Positions 1 to 10,020 of a stretch of 64,000 nucleotides of DNA are shown here, piece after piece. The position numbers and the translations under genes were made by a program. The notes below the pieces were generated by a model, which did no database searches, was not told where the DNA came from, and worked only from the letters and a program-made list of their open reading frames with translations. Source of the stretch: Amantichitinum ursilacus. GTDB taxonomy: Bacteria > Pseudomonadota > Gammaproteobacteria > Burkholderiales > Chitinibacteraceae. The first letter of the stretch is position 1. The number at the start of each line of letters is the position of its first letter. The stretch is taken from positions 186,001-250,000 of the forward strand of contig NZ_LAQT01000007.1 in assembly GCF_001294205.1 (NCBI RefSeq). Direction: 5' to 3'.

Positions 1-1011
1 GTAGACATCGAATCGCTGTTGTCGATGGGCTTGGCAAACTCGCCGATGGCCAATGCGCATATCCGCGTTTCGGCCGGTAACTTTATTACGGCGCAACCGA
101 TGGGCGTGCGCGACGGGCTGGATCTGCTCTATACCGGCGAAGTGCGCAAGATTGATACCACGGCGCTTAACTATCGGCTGGAAGACGGCGAGCTGGTGCT
201 GTTGTCCACCTTGGGTTATTCGCCCACCGGCGAGGTGTTTAACCTGACGTTGGAAGATGTCGCCACCAGCGCCGCCATCGCGCTGCGCGCTACCAAGCTA
301 TTGTTTTTGTTTGGCCACGAAGGCGTGGTGGATCAGCGCGGCAATCTGCAAACCGAACTGACTGCGCTGGAAGCCGAAGAATTCCTGTCGGCCAACCCCA
401 ACGTCAACGAAGACGTGCGGCTGTATCTGCCGCAAGCCATCCGCGCGGTGCGGCGCGGTGTGGCGCGGGCGCATCTGGTTAGCCACAATGTGGACGGCGG
501 TTTGCTGATGGAGTTGTTCAGTCACGAAGGGATAGGCACCATGATCTCGCGTGAAACGCTGGAGACCATGCGCCAGGCCGTGATTGACGACGTCGGCGGT
601 ATGCTGCAACTGATTGAGCCGCTGGAAGAACAAGGCGTGCTGGTCAAGCGTGGCCGCGAGTTGCTGGAACGCGAAATCAATCGGTATTCGGTGCTGGAAC
701 ACGACGGCAAGATTATCGGTTGCGTCGCCATCCATCCTTTCCCGGACAGCAAGATGGCCGAAATGGCCTGTCTGGTGGTGCATCCCGATTATCGCGATGA
801 AGATCGTGGCGCGGTTTTACTGCGCCACGTGGAATTGCAGGCCCGCAGCCAAGGCATGGAATCGTTGTTTGCGCTCACCACGCGCACCTCGCACTGGTTT
901 GTGGAGCGCGGCTTTACGCAAGCCACGGTGGATGAACTGCCGATCGAAAAAAAGAACCTGTACAACTATCAGCGGCGCTCCAAGGTGTTTATCAAGCCGC
1001 TCAAGAATTAG
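1..1011 (+). CDS. argA: N-acetylglutamate synthase ArgA (5' end cut by the window)
   Basis: Catalyses the first step of arginine synthesis: acetyl-CoA plus glutamate gives N-acetylglutamate, in the cytoplasm. The reading frame is open from base 1, so the start lies upstream; 336 residues are visible. The first half is the rest of an amino-acid-kinase-like fold. The last ~150 residues are a GNAT acetyltransferase domain with the core block 'CLVVHPDYRDEDRGAVLL' and the ArgA-type end 'KKNLYNYQRRSKVFIKPL'. The kinase-like plus GNAT fusion separates ArgA from plain GNAT proteins. No neighbouring arg gene is visible downstream. Confidence 0.93.
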   Translation, partial: VDIESLLSMGLANSPMANAHIRVSAGNFITAQPMGVRDGLDLLYTGEVRKIDTTALNYRLEDGELVLLSTLGYSPTGEVFNLTLEDVATSAAIALRATKLLFLFGHEGVVDQRGNLQTELTALEAEEFLSANPNVNEDVRLYLPQAIRAVRRGVARAHLVSHNVDGGLLMELFSHEGIGTMISRETLETMRQAVIDDVGGMLQLIEPLEEQGVLVKRGRELLEREINRYSVLEHDGKIIGCVAIHPFPDSKMAEMACLVVHPDYRDEDRGAVLLRHVELQARSQGMESLFALTTRTSHWFVERGFTQATVDELPIEKKNLYNYQRRSKVFIKPLKN

Positions 1012-1234
1012 GCAAAAACGCGACAAAGCAATGGCGCTCAGTGGGCCATTTCACCGCGACCCACGGTAAGGTTTGCTTGCGCTGGCAATTTATGACACGC
1101 TCATAAAGTTTGCTGGCTTACAAACAGCATGAACGGACACCCCAACCTACCGGCGCCCCAGCAAGGCGCCGGTCTGCTGCGTGGACCGAAATCGACAACC
1201 GCACTGTCCGCTACTTGCGAGGTTCTGGCCCGAA

Positions 1235-4063
1235 ATGCCTTCTGTGCCCATCCCCGGTTCGCTGCGTGCCCGACTGATTGTCGCCGGCATCCTCGTTCAG
1301 TGCGTGGTGCTGGCGTTTCTGCTGTTTAATACGTCGCGAATCTGGAACGACATGGTGGCGCACAACACAGATGTGCGCGTTAACGAATTGTCGCAATTAC
1401 TCCAGGCCGCGCTGGCCACGCCGATTGCCAATGGCGATATGGCGCATACCTCCGATTTGCTGGATGCGTTGCGCGGCCCGGAAGGCATTGATTACCTGGT
1501 GCTGCTGGACAAGCATCACCACATCACCGCCGCCCGTGGTTGGGATGTATCGCAACCGCTGCCCGCCCCTACCCCGCCCGCCGCCTGGCAAGATTTGCCG
1601 CCGCTGATCCACGTGGCTGTCCCGATCAAATATGGCAATGAAACGCTCGGCACCTTACGTTTTGGTTTGTCCGGCCAGGACACACGCGACGGCATTCAAA
1701 AGCTGATTTTGCAAAACTCGCTCAGCATGATCTTTGGCATGATCGTGTCCGCGGTGTTGATGGCTTTGCTGGGCTATTGGCTAACCCGCCATCTGTACCG
1801 ATTGATTACCGCAGTCGAAACCGCCAGCCGCGGCCAGCTCTCCGAGATTCCGGTGCAGGCTGGCAGCGACGAAGTCGCGCGCCTCACCACCCGCTTTAAC
1901 GATATGACCGCCAGCATCCGCGCCAATATGCTGTCGTTGCAACTCAGCGAAGCGCGCTACAAAGCCATCGCCGAATGCACCTATGGCGTCGAGCTGTGGC
2001 TTGATCCCGACGGCCGCCTGGCGTGGGTAAATGCCTCGGTTACACCGCTGACCGGCTACAGCGTCAACGAATGCATGATGCTGGGTGATTTTCCGTTTAC
2101 CCTGGCCATGGCCGAAGAGCGCGGCCGCCTGGTGCAGACATTGCAGGCCGCGCTCAAACAACCGACGTCTGAAGCGGACTTTGAATTCCGCGCCGTGCGC
2201 CGCGATGGCTCCTTGTTCTGGGCCGCGCTGGCATGGCAACCATTGCGTAATGCGCAAGGCGAATATCAAGGCCTGCGCTTGAGCCTGCGTGACAACTCCG
2301 CGCTCAAAGAAGACCGCCTTGCCCTCAAGAAGGCGGTGCAGGAATTGCGGCAACTGCAAGCGCTGGGCGACAGCTATCTGCATCGCGCCGAACAGGAACG
2401 CGCCCGCTTGACCGCACTGCTGGCGGCAATGCGCTTTGGCGTGTTGTTTGTGGATGAACATAACCGCATCGTGTTCTATAACCCGGCGTTTTCCGATCTG
2501 TGGGGTCTGGATGCGCTGGGCAATCTGGATGGCAAACCGATTGGCCAGATTCTGCAGCAAGCCGACAACCGCCCCGATCTGGGCGACCTGGTTATCCATT
2601 ACCTTGAAGAAATCGCCCCGGGCGAAGACCGCGTCGATTATGGCGAACTGACCATGCACGACGGCCGCGCCGTCACGCAGCAGTGTTATCGCGTGGCGGG
2701 CCAGCACAATCACGCCGGCAAGATGTGGGTGTACGAAGACGTTACGCAACAGCGCCAGATGGCCGAGCGCATGATCAATCTGGCCGAACGCGACGCGCTC
2801 ACCGGCTTGTACAACCGCCACCGCTTCCAGCAGGAACTGGAACGCATGGTGTCGGAAGCCGATCGCCGCCAGACCGCCATGGCGCTGCTGTTTTTTGATC
2901 TGGATGAATTCAAATACGTAAACGACACCTTTGGTCATGCGGTCGGCGACGAGCTGCTGAAGACCATCGCCAAAGAAATCGGCCTGCAGGTGCGCCGACA
3001 CGAAGTGCTGTCGCGCCTGGGTGGCGATGAATTTGCGATTCTGGTGCCTGATTGCAATGAATTTGAAGTCGGCAAACTGGCCGAACGCATCGCCGGTGCG
3101 GTGTTGCAAATCCAGTTTGCGGTGGACGGCCATCAACTGCGGCCGTCGTCGTCGGTGGGCGTGGCGATGTTCCCGCAACACGCCACCACGCCAGGCGAAC
3201 TGGTGGCGCATGCCGATTCGGCCATGTACCAGGCCAAAGCCGCGGGCAAAGCCACGTGGCGCATGTATCGCCCCGATGCCGATGTGTCGCGCAGCGCGTT
3301 TAACCGGCTGAGCTGGAAAGACCGCATCATGCAGGCGCTGGAATCCGACGGCTTCGAACTGCATTACCAGGGCATCTACGACGTCAACACGCGCGAACTG
3401 GAGCATCTGGAAGCACTGGTGCGCATGAAAGACGTGCAGAACCCGGGCGGCGTAATCATGCCGGGGCACTTTATTCCGCATGCGGAAAAAACCGGCAAGA
3501 TCGTCGATATCGACCGTTGGGTGATCAAACGCACGGTGGAATTGCTGGCCGCGCGCCCGGATATTCCATCGGTGGCCATCAACGTGTCGGGCCGCTCGTT
3601 TGACGAGCCCGCGCTGCCGGAATTTATCGGCTCCTTGCTGCGATTGCATTGCGTTGATCCGCGCCGCTTGCTGGTGGAGCTGACCGAAACCGCCGCCGTG
3701 TCGGATATGCGCGATGCGCAACGCTTTATTGATGCCTTGCGCGCCACCGGCTGTACCGTGTGCCTGGATGACTTCGGCAATGGCTTTGCTTCGTTTGCCT
3801 ATCTCAAGCAACTGAAGGCCGATGTGCTGAAGATCGACGGTTTCTTTATCCGCGATCTGCCGCACGACCACGACAGCCAGGTATTTGTGCGCGGCATCGT
3901 CGCCATGGCGCGCGATATGGGCAAGACCACCATCGCCGAGTTTGTCGAAAACGAAGCCATCTACAACATGCTGGTCGATATCGGCGTGGATCTGGTGCAG
4001 GGCTATTACCTCGACAAGCCCACGCGCGATCATCCGGCCCTGCGCAACGCGGCCTCGGCCTGA
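1235..4063 (+). CDS. Membrane-bound PAS/GGDEF/EAL cyclic-di-GMP signalling protein
   Basis: Predicted bifunctional c-di-GMP enzyme of 942 aa. Order: TM helix ~12-32, periplasmic sensor ~33-160, TM helix ~162-183, HAMP, two PAS-like domains (~245-365, ~395-505), GGDEF from ~518 and EAL ~690-935. The cyclase site reads RLGGDEFAIL (intact). The usual inhibitory site RxxD is RRHE here. The EAL domain keeps LEALVRM, ELTET, LDDFGNG and LKIDGF, so it looks able to hydrolyse c-di-GMP. I chose ATG 1235, with GAGG 12 bases upstream; an in-frame GTG at 1181 would add 18 residues ahead of the first TM helix. The signal sensed is unknown. Confidence 0.9.
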   Translation: MPSVPIPGSLRARLIVAGILVQCVVLAFLLFNTSRIWNDMVAHNTDVRVNELSQLLQAALATPIANGDMAHTSDLLDALRGPEGIDYLVLLDKHHHITAARGWDVSQPLPAPTPPAAWQDLPPLIHVAVPIKYGNETLGTLRFGLSGQDTRDGIQKLILQNSLSMIFGMIVSAVLMALLGYWLTRHLYRLITAVETASRGQLSEIPVQAGSDEVARLTTRFNDMTASIRANMLSLQLSEARYKAIAECTYGVELWLDPDGRLAWVNASVTPLTGYSVNECMMLGDFPFTLAMAEERGRLVQTLQAALKQPTSEADFEFRAVRRDGSLFWAALAWQPLRNAQGEYQGLRLSLRDNSALKEDRLALKKAVQELRQLQALGDSYLHRAEQERARLTALLAAMRFGVLFVDEHNRIVFYNPAFSDLWGLDALGNLDGKPIGQILQQADNRPDLGDLVIHYLEEIAPGEDRVDYGELTMHDGRAVTQQCYRVAGQHNHAGKMWVYEDVTQQRQMAERMINLAERDALTGLYNRHRFQQELERMVSEADRRQTAMALLFFDLDEFKYVNDTFGHAVGDELLKTIAKEIGLQVRRHEVLSRLGGDEFAILVPDCNEFEVGKLAERIAGAVLQIQFAVDGHQLRPSSSVGVAMFPQHATTPGELVAHADSAMYQAKAAGKATWRMYRPDADVSRSAFNRLSWKDRIMQALESDGFELHYQGIYDVNTRELEHLEALVRMKDVQNPGGVIMPGHFIPHAEKTGKIVDIDRWVIKRTVELLAARPDIPSVAINVSGRSFDEPALPEFIGSLLRLHCVDPRRLLVELTETAAVSDMRDAQRFIDALRATGCTVCLDDFGNGFASFAYLKQLKADVLKIDGFFIRDLPHDHDSQVFVRGIVAMARDMGKTTIAEFVENEAIYNMLVDIGVDLVQGYYLDKPTRDHPALRNAASA

Positions 4064-4177
4064 ACGGTGATTGCCGCCATCACGGCCCGCTGCGGGTTTC
4101 CTCTCGCGGCGCAGTCATGCAAAATGCATAGACCCCGCTGACCCTGACCACCCGGTCATCCCTCAAGGAATTACCTG

Positions 4178-4792
4178 ATGCGCCTCGACCTCTGGCTGGC
4201 TTTTGTCGCCACCACTTTGCTGATCTCCGCCACGCCGGGGCCGAATATGTTGCTGATGCTGTCGCACGGCACGCGTTATGGCTGGCAACGCACACTGGCG
4301 ACGATGGCGGGCGCGCTGTCGGGCCTGGCCATTCTGTTTACGCTGTCGGCGTTTGGGCTGGCAGCGATTCTGGCGGCTTCGGCGACGCTGTTCATGCTTT
4401 TAAAAATCGTCGGTGCGGCTTACCTGGTGTATTTAGGCATTCAGTGCTGGCGCGCGGGCGCGAGCCTGCATCTGCCGCGCGCTGATGGTGAATCCGCCGC
4501 CAAACGCTATCGCCTGGGCCTTGCTGTAGCGCTGTCGAACCCGAAGGCGATTCTGTTTGCGGGCGCGTTTCTGCCGCAGTTTGTCGATCCGAATCTGCCG
4601 CAGCAACACCAGTGGGTGGTGCTGCTAACGACGTTTTTTATTATCGAAGGCACGTGGCAAGTGGCCTATGCCGCCGGTGGCGCCAGGCTGGCCGCATGGC
4701 TGGCTAGCCCACGTCGTATCAAGTTGTTTAATCGCGGCTGCGGCGGGGCGTTTTTTGCGGTGGGTGGCTTGCTGGCGCTGGCACGGCGCTAG
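4178..4792 (+). CDS. LysE/RhtB-family amino acid exporter
   Basis: Predicted inner-membrane exporter of 204 aa, the usual size of the LysE/RhtB family, with about six hydrophobic segments. The N-terminus carries the family signature 'ISATPGPNMLLMLSHGTRYG' at ~16-35, followed by a glycine-rich second helix. The ATG follows a clear AAGGA site. The substrate (homoserine/threonine, lysine or other) cannot be read from sequence. It stands alone: the GGDEF/EAL gene ends 114 bases upstream and repeats follow downstream. Confidence 0.85.
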   Translation: MRLDLWLAFVATTLLISATPGPNMLLMLSHGTRYGWQRTLATMAGALSGLAILFTLSAFGLAAILAASATLFMLLKIVGAAYLVYLGIQCWRAGASLHLPRADGESAAKRYRLGLAVALSNPKAILFAGAFLPQFVDPNLPQQHQWVVLLTTFFIIEGTWQVAYAAGGARLAAWLASPRRIKLFNRGCGGAFFAVGGLLALARR

Positions 4793-4893
4793 GCGGCGAC
4801 ATTGCCGGATGCCCGGTGAGCGTGGCGCGTGCCGCTTGGGCGGCCGGCGGGCGGCCCCATGGGGGCCAATGACGTCCATGGCATAACCGGAAT

Positions 4894-4927
4894 GTGCGTT
4901 GCCCCCAAAACCGGGGGTAACGCACCC
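4894..4927. repeat. Family-B palindromic repeat (short-loop copy)
   Basis: Inverted repeat with outer arms GTGCGTT and AACGCAC around a CCCCC/GGGGG inner stem with loop AAAA. Flanking bases ~4870-4893 (GACGTCCATGGCATAACCGG) are also shared, in reverse orientation, with a copy at ~59.87-59.91 kb. It lies between the convergent LysE gene and the small secreted-protein gene and could fold as a strong hairpin on either strand. Confidence 0.7.
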
Positions 4928-4942
4928 TACGCCGCACTGCGC

Positions 4943-5036
4943 ATAGGGTGGGTCTGGACCCACCCTCCAAAGCCGCATAGCAAAGCGTCGCGCTCTGTTA
5001 CGCCACTTGGGGCGGAGGGTCCTGACCCACCCTATG
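4943..5036. repeat. Family-A palindromic repeats (inverted pair)
   Basis: Two copies of a short palindrome. The first (4943-4975) contains GGGTGGGTCTGGACCCACC followed by a CAAAGCC tail. The second (5009-5036) is a degenerate inverted copy ending in GACCCACCCTATG. Related copies occur near 9.83, 9.95, 12.55-12.73 and 47.2 kb. The second copy ends directly against the stop codon of the minus-strand gene at 5037. Confidence 0.75.
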
Positions 5037-5345
5037 TCATTGCGCTTTGTAGCACTGTTGTTTGTTGATCAGTTCATCCAGCGCGGCCAGGCGTTTTTTG
5101 CGGCCCAGCGTAATGGTGCCGGTCTCGCGGTCGATCGGGTCTTTCTTCAGATCGTCACGTTCCTTGATCAAATCAGCGCAGTTGGCTTTGTCCTGGGTTT
5201 CGGCCGCTTGCGAGGCTGCGTCGGGCTTGGGCTGTTCTTTAACCGACTCGGGCAGCGTCAGATCCAGTTTGGGTGCATCGGCCGCAAAGGCGGGCATGGC
5301 CACCAGCGCCAGCAGCGCATAAGACAAGTAGCGTTTCAAATACAT
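5037..5345 (-). CDS. Small secreted hypothetical protein
   Basis: 102-aa protein of unknown function. ATG 5345 begins a signal peptide ('MYLKRYLSYALLALVAMPAFA', cut at AFA-A), so export to the periplasm is predicted; a GGAG site lies upstream. The mature part is charged and lysine-rich with two cysteines (NCADL and QQCYK), suggesting one disulfide, and a central 'GRKKRLAALDELI' helix. A longer frame upstream to 5438 is less likely because it would bury the signal peptide. No family recognised. Its stop codon abuts a palindromic repeat. Confidence 0.65.
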   Translation of the reverse strand: MYLKRYLSYALLALVAMPAFAADAPKLDLTLPESVKEQPKPDAASQAAETQDKANCADLIKERDDLKKDPIDRETGTITLGRKKRLAALDELINKQQCYKAQ

Positions 5346-5555
5346 GGGGAAGCTCCGGGCGGTGTTCTGGGTTTTATGCGGCGCGGCATGCGCAGCTATC
5401 CCATGGGTTATAGCCGTAAAAAAAGGCGAAGTGATCATCGCCTTTTTCTTTGCGCCCTACTTTGCGCTAACACCGCCTATTGCAACATCCGCCGGACGCC
5501 GGAGCGGTCGCAGGATAAATCCGACCGCACCGGGCTGCCGCGCAACTTCAAGCGT

Positions 5556-8500
5556 TTAACCCAACCACTTGCGCGCGTTGCGGAACATGCGCATCCACGG
5601 GCTGTCTTCGCCCCAATGCTCCGGGTGCCAGCTCATGTTAACGCTGCGGAAGGTGCGTTCCGGGTGCGGCATCATCAGGCTGAAGCGGCCATCTGCGGTC
5701 GTTACGCCCGCCACGCCTTTCGGGCTGCCATTGGGGTTAAGCGGATAGCGCTCAGTGGGTTTGCCCGCGCTATCGACATAACGCATGGCCACAATCGCCT
5801 TGCCCAGATCACCTTGCTGGCTGAAATCGGCAAAACCTTCGCCGTGCGACACCACCACCGGCATCTTGCTGCCCGCCATGCCGCTGAAGAACAGCGACGG
5901 CGATTCCGGCACTTCCACATTCACCAGCCGCGCCTCGAATTGCTCCGACTTGTTGCGGGTAAATTTGGGCCAGTCTTGCGCGCCCGGGATGATGCCGGCC
6001 AGGTTGGCCATCATCTGGCAACCGTTACACACGCCCAGGCCGAAGGTATCGCTGCGCCCGAAGAACGCTTCAAATTCAGCACGCGCCCGCGCGTTAAACA
6101 GGATGGACTTGGCCCAGCCTTCGCCCGCGCCCAGCACGTCGCCGTACGAGAAACCACCGCACGCGGCAAAGCCTTGGAAGTCGGCCAGGCTGATGCGGCC
6201 CGAGATGATGTCGCTCATGTGCACGTCAACCGCGCGGAAACCGGCGCGGTCAAACGCTGCGGCCATTTCCACGTGGCCGTTCACGCCCTGTTCGCGCAGC
6301 ACCGCGATGCCAGGACGCACGCCCTTGGCAATGTACGGCGCGGCAATATCTTCGGACGGCTCAAACGACAACGTCGCGACCAGACCTTTATCCTGTTTGT
6401 CTTCGATGCGGGCAAATTCAGCATCGGCCACGGCCGGGTTGTCACGCAGACGTTGAATGCGATAGCTGGTTTCGCTCCAGGCTTTTTGCAGTTCAACGCG
6501 CGTTTCGTCCAGCAGCAGACGGTTGCGCTTTTTGATCTTCAGGCGGTCATCGTGGTTGAGCGTACCAATCACGTGCAGTTCGCTGCGGATGCCCACATTG
6601 CTGAAGGCGGCGATGACGGCCGCGGTATCGCTGCGCTTGACCTGCAGCACCGCGCCCAGTTCTTCGTTAAACAGCACGCCCATCACGCGACCGTTTTCGG
6701 CCTTCTCGATGGATTCCTGCGTCTGTTCGTCTTCTTCGCGCGCACGACGACGACGCTCGATACACAGCTCGTCAATTTCCAGCGTCACGCCAACGTGGCT
6801 GGCAAACATCATTTCGGCCACCGCCGCCACCACGCCACCATCCGAGCGATCGTGATAAGCCAGGATGCGGCCTTCGGCGTTCAGCTTCTGGATAATTTCA
6901 AAGAATGATTTGAGACGCTCCACGCTGACCACATCCGGCGCCCATTGGCCCACCTGGTTGTACACCTGCGCCAGCGCCGAACCGCCCAAGCGACACTTGC
7001 CATCGCCCAGATCAATCAGGATCAGATCGGTATCAAACTCGGGCTTCAGCATCGGCGTCAGCGTCTTGCGCACGTCGGTGACCGGGGCAAAGGCCGAGAT
7101 GATCAGCGACAGCGGCGAGATCACTTGTTTCTGATCGCCGCCATCGTTCCACACCGACTTCATCGACAAAGAATCTTTACCCACCGGAATGCTGACGCCC
7201 AACTCGCGGCACAAATCCAGGCCGACGGCTTTGACGGTGTCATACAGATTGGCGTCTTCACCGGCGTGGCCGGCAGCGGCCATCCAGTTGGCCGACAGCT
7301 TGACGTCGCCCAGCTTGGCGATCGGCGCGGCGGCCAGGTTGGTCAGCGCTTCGCCCACGGCCATGCGGCCCGAGGCGGGCGCGTTGATCAGCGCCACCGG
7401 CGTGCGTTCGCCCATGCTCATGGCTTCGCCCAGCACGGTGTCGTAACCCATGGTGGTGACGGCCACGTCGGCCACCGGAACTTGCCACGGACCCACCATC
7501 TGGTCGCGCACGGTCATGCCGCCCACCGAGCGGTCACCGATGGTGATCAAAAAGGATTTATTGGCCACGCTGGGCAGACGCAACACGCGGAAGGTGGCGT
7601 CTTTCACTTCGAGGTCGGACGTGTTGAACACCGGGCGTTCCACCGGCTTGCGCGTGACATCACGCGTCATCTTGGGCGGTTTGCCCAGCAACACATTCAT
7701 CGGCATATCGACCGGGCGATTGCCGAAGTGATCGTCTTCCACGATCAGTTGTTTTTCTGCGGTGGCATGGCCGACCACAGCAAACGGGCAACGCTCGCGT
7801 TCGCAGATGGCGGCAAAGTCATCGATCGAATCGGGCATGATCGCCAGCACGTAGCGTTCTTGCGATTCGTTGGACCAGATTTCACGCGGGGCCATGCCGT
7901 GTTCTTCGATATGCACCTTGCGCAGGTGGAACACCGCACCACGGTCCGCGCCATCCACCAGCTCGGGGAAGGCGTTGGAGATGCCGCCCGCGCCCACGTC
8001 ATGGATAGACAGGATCGGGTTGTTGGCGCCCAGTTGCCAGCAGCGGTCAATCACTTCCTGCGCGCGACGCTGGATTTCCGGGTTGCCACGCTGCACCGAA
8101 TCAAAGTCGAGATCAGCTGCGTTGGCGCCAGTGGCCATCGAACTGGCCGCACCGCCGCCCATGCCGATCAGCATGCCAGGGCCGCCAATCTGGATCAGCA
8201 ACGCGCCATCAGGCAGATCGTTTTTGCCAATGTGGATGGCGCTGATATTGCCCAGACCGCCCGCCAGCATGATGGGCTTGTGATAGCCGCGACGCTCGCC
8301 TTGCCAGGTTTCTTCAAAGGTACGGAAATAGCCCGCCAGGTTGGGGCGACCAAATTCGTTGTTGAACGCGGCCGCGCCGATCGGGCCTTCGATCATGATC
8401 TGCAGCGGCGACGCAATGCGTTCCGGCTTGCCGTATTGCTCGGTTTCCCACGGCTGCAATGCGCCCGGAATATTGAGGTTGGACACGGTAAAGCCCGACA

Positions 8501-9503
8501 AACCCGCCTTGGGCTTGGAACCACGGCCCGTTGCGCCTTCATCACGGATTTCGCCGCCCGAACCGGTGGCCGCGCCAGGGAAGGGCGAGATCGCGGTCGG
8601 GTGATTGTGCGTTTCCACCTTCATCAGAATGTGGGTTGATTGCTCAACGTAGTTGTATTCGGCGCTGCCCGGCTGCGGAAAGAAGCGGCCAATGGTGGCG
8701 CCTTCAATCACGGACGAGTTGTCGTTGTAGGCCACGACGGTGCCTTCCGGATGCGCCTTGTGCGTTTCGCGGATCATGCCAAACAGCGAATACGGCTGTT
8801 CTTCGCCATCAATGACAAAGTCAGCGTTAAAAATCTTGTGACGGCAATGTTCCGAGTTGGCCTGGGCAAACATGGTCAGTTCAACGTCGGTGGGATTGCG
8901 GCCCAGCTTTTTGTAGTTCTCGACCAGGTAATCGATTTCGTCATCCGACAGGGCGAAACCGCTGTCGATATTGGCCTTGGCCAGCGCTTCGCGCCCACCG
9001 GCCAGGATATCGACACTGGACAGTTCGCGCGGCGCGTAATGGTGGAACATGTCCTGGCAGGCATCCAGCGATTCGAACACCTGTTCGGTCATGCGGTCGT
9101 GCACCAGCGGCAGCAGCGCGGTTTTTTCTGCATCGGACAGCGGCTGGCCGTCTTTGCTGGCGTACACGGCAATGCCGCGTTCGATGCGGGTGATTTTTTC
9201 CAGACCACAGTGATGCAGGATGTCACTGGCTTTGGAGGACCACGGCGAGATGGTGCCCAGACGCGGCAGCACCAGCAGCAAGGTACCCACGGCGGCGTCG
9301 GTTTGCGCCGGTTCGCCATAATGCAGCACGCGCGCCAGCGTATCTTGCTCGGCGGCATCCAGCGGCTGTGTGGTTTCGGCAAAGTGCCAGAATTCGGCGT
9401 AGATCGCTGCTTTGATCCCTTGTTCGGCCAGCGCGGCCTGGAGTTTTTCGACGCGGAACGCAGAAAGCGCGGTGCCGCCGCGCAGCTTGAGGACATCAGC
9501 CAT
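5556..9503 (-). CDS. purL: Phosphoribosylformylglycinamidine synthase (single-chain PurL)
   Basis: Fourth step of purine synthesis: FGAR plus glutamine and ATP gives FGAM. The product is 1315 aa, the length of the large fused proteobacterial form. It has an N-terminal PurS-like part, linker, two ATP-binding synthetase halves and a C-terminal class-I glutaminase with nucleophile context '[13 protein letters not shown]' and HPE near the C-terminus. Conserved blocks include '[20 protein letters not shown]'. The start '[10 protein letters not shown]' at 9503 matches the family; the frame stays open 37 codons further with no family resemblance. It is monocistronic, with ~500 non-coding bases upstream. 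Confidence 0.97.
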   Translation of the reverse strand: MADVLKLRGGTALSAFRVEKLQAALAEQGIKAAIYAEFWHFAETTQPLDAAEQDTLARVLHYGEPAQTDAAVGTLLLVLPRLGTISPWSSKASDILHHCGLEKITRIERGIAVYASKDGQPLSDAEKTALLPLVHDRMTEQVFESLDACQDMFHHYAPRELSSVDILAGGREALAKANIDSGFALSDDEIDYLVENYKKLGRNPTDVELTMFAQANSEHCRHKIFNADFVIDGEEQPYSLFGMIRETHKAHPEGTVVAYNDNSSVIEGATIGRFFPQPGSAEYNYVEQSTHILMKVETHNHPTAISPFPGAATGSGGEIRDEGATGRGSKPKAGLSGFTVSNLNIPGALQPWETEQYGKPERIASPLQIMIEGPIGAAAFNNEFGRPNLAGYFRTFEETWQGERRGYHKPIMLAGGLGNISAIHIGKNDLPDGALLIQIGGPGMLIGMGGGAASSMATGANAADLDFDSVQRGNPEIQRRAQEVIDRCWQLGANNPILSIHDVGAGGISNAFPELVDGADRGAVFHLRKVHIEEHGMAPREIWSNESQERYVLAIMPDSIDDFAAICERERCPFAVVGHATAEKQLIVEDDHFGNRPVDMPMNVLLGKPPKMTRDVTRKPVERPVFNTSDLEVKDATFRVLRLPSVANKSFLITIGDRSVGGMTVRDQMVGPWQVPVADVAVTTMGYDTVLGEAMSMGERTPVALINAPASGRMAVGEALTNLAAAPIAKLGDVKLSANWMAAAGHAGEDANLYDTVKAVGLDLCRELGVSIPVGKDSLSMKSVWNDGGDQKQVISPLSLIISAFAPVTDVRKTLTPMLKPEFDTDLILIDLGDGKCRLGGSALAQVYNQVGQWAPDVVSVERLKSFFEIIQKLNAEGRILAYHDRSDGGVVAAVAEMMFASHVGVTLEIDELCIERRRRAREEDEQTQESIEKAENGRVMGVLFNEELGAVLQVKRSDTAAVIAAFSNVGIRSELHVIGTLNHDDRLKIKKRNRLLLDETRVELQKAWSETSYRIQRLRDNPAVADAEFARIEDKQDKGLVATLSFEPSEDIAAPYIAKGVRPGIAVLREQGVNGHVEMAAAFDRAGFRAVDVHMSDIISGRISLADFQGFAACGGFSYGDVLGAGEGWAKSILFNARARAEFEAFFGRSDTFGLGVCNGCQMMANLAGIIPGAQDWPKFTRNKSEQFEARLVNVEVPESPSLFFSGMAGSKMPVVVSHGEGFADFSQQGDLGKAIVAMRYVDSAGKPTERYPLNPNGSPKGVAGVTTADGRFSLMMPHPERTFRSVNMSWHPEHWGEDSPWMRMFRNARKWLG

Positions 9504-10020
9504 GTGTAGGGTCCGGATTTGGCAGAGGTAAACGGAGGCGTAATTGTACCGAAAATGCGTGCTTTGCGGCTGTCCGATTGGCCTGCGTTTGGCCCCAACT
9601 GACGCCCGCATCACGCTTTTGCAATCAGATTTGTATCAAACGGCAGATCCAGGCAAAAAAACCACGCCTAGGGTGTTTCTACTAGGCAATCAGAAAATGC
9701 TGATGCAGCATCTGTCCGGGCGGCCTACAAAAAAAGACTTTGCTGTGATTGCCCGGATCGGATCACAAGCCCGCACAAAGGCCTACGCTACACCTACAAC
9801 ACGGCCCCCCAAAGGCCGGAGAACCCATAGGGTGGGTCTGGACCCACCAATCAAAGCCGCCTGCAGAAGCCAGTCACTTTGCATACAGCCGGGTTTATCG
9901 GTTTAGCTGCTGCCACGCTGAGGTCGCGCACTTGGCAAACCACTTTGGCTGGTGGGTCTTGACCCACCCTATGGGTATCAGATTTTTTCAGGATTCAGGA
10001 TTCGTCGAGGAAACAAACAA
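9504..10020. other. Intergenic region between purL and the hexosaminidase gene
   Basis: About 517 bases with no convincing gene. It must hold the divergent promoters of purL (minus) and the GH20 gene (plus), but I see no clear -35/-10 pair. It contains AT-rich A-tracts at ~9654-9661 and ~9729-9736 and two family-A palindromes described separately. Confidence 0.5.
9826..9975. repeat. Two family-A palindromic repeats
   Basis: Copy one (9826-9859) reads ATAGGGTGGGTCTGGACCC and continues ACC with an AATCAAAGCC tail. Copy two (9951-9975) reads GGTGGGTCTTGACCCACC then CTATGGG. They are about 90 bases apart, upstream of the hexosaminidase gene. Confidence 0.75.

Noticed and set aside
1781-4033. Long open frame on the minus strand opposite the GGDEF/EAL gene
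   Set aside because: It is a high-GC codon-bias shadow: rich in His, Gln and Arg, no domain, wholly antisense to a protein with clear domains. The same applies to long antisense frames over purL (5007-6908, 6945-8639), mltD (20057-21451), chitinase (22947-24416) and uvrA (25500-26879).
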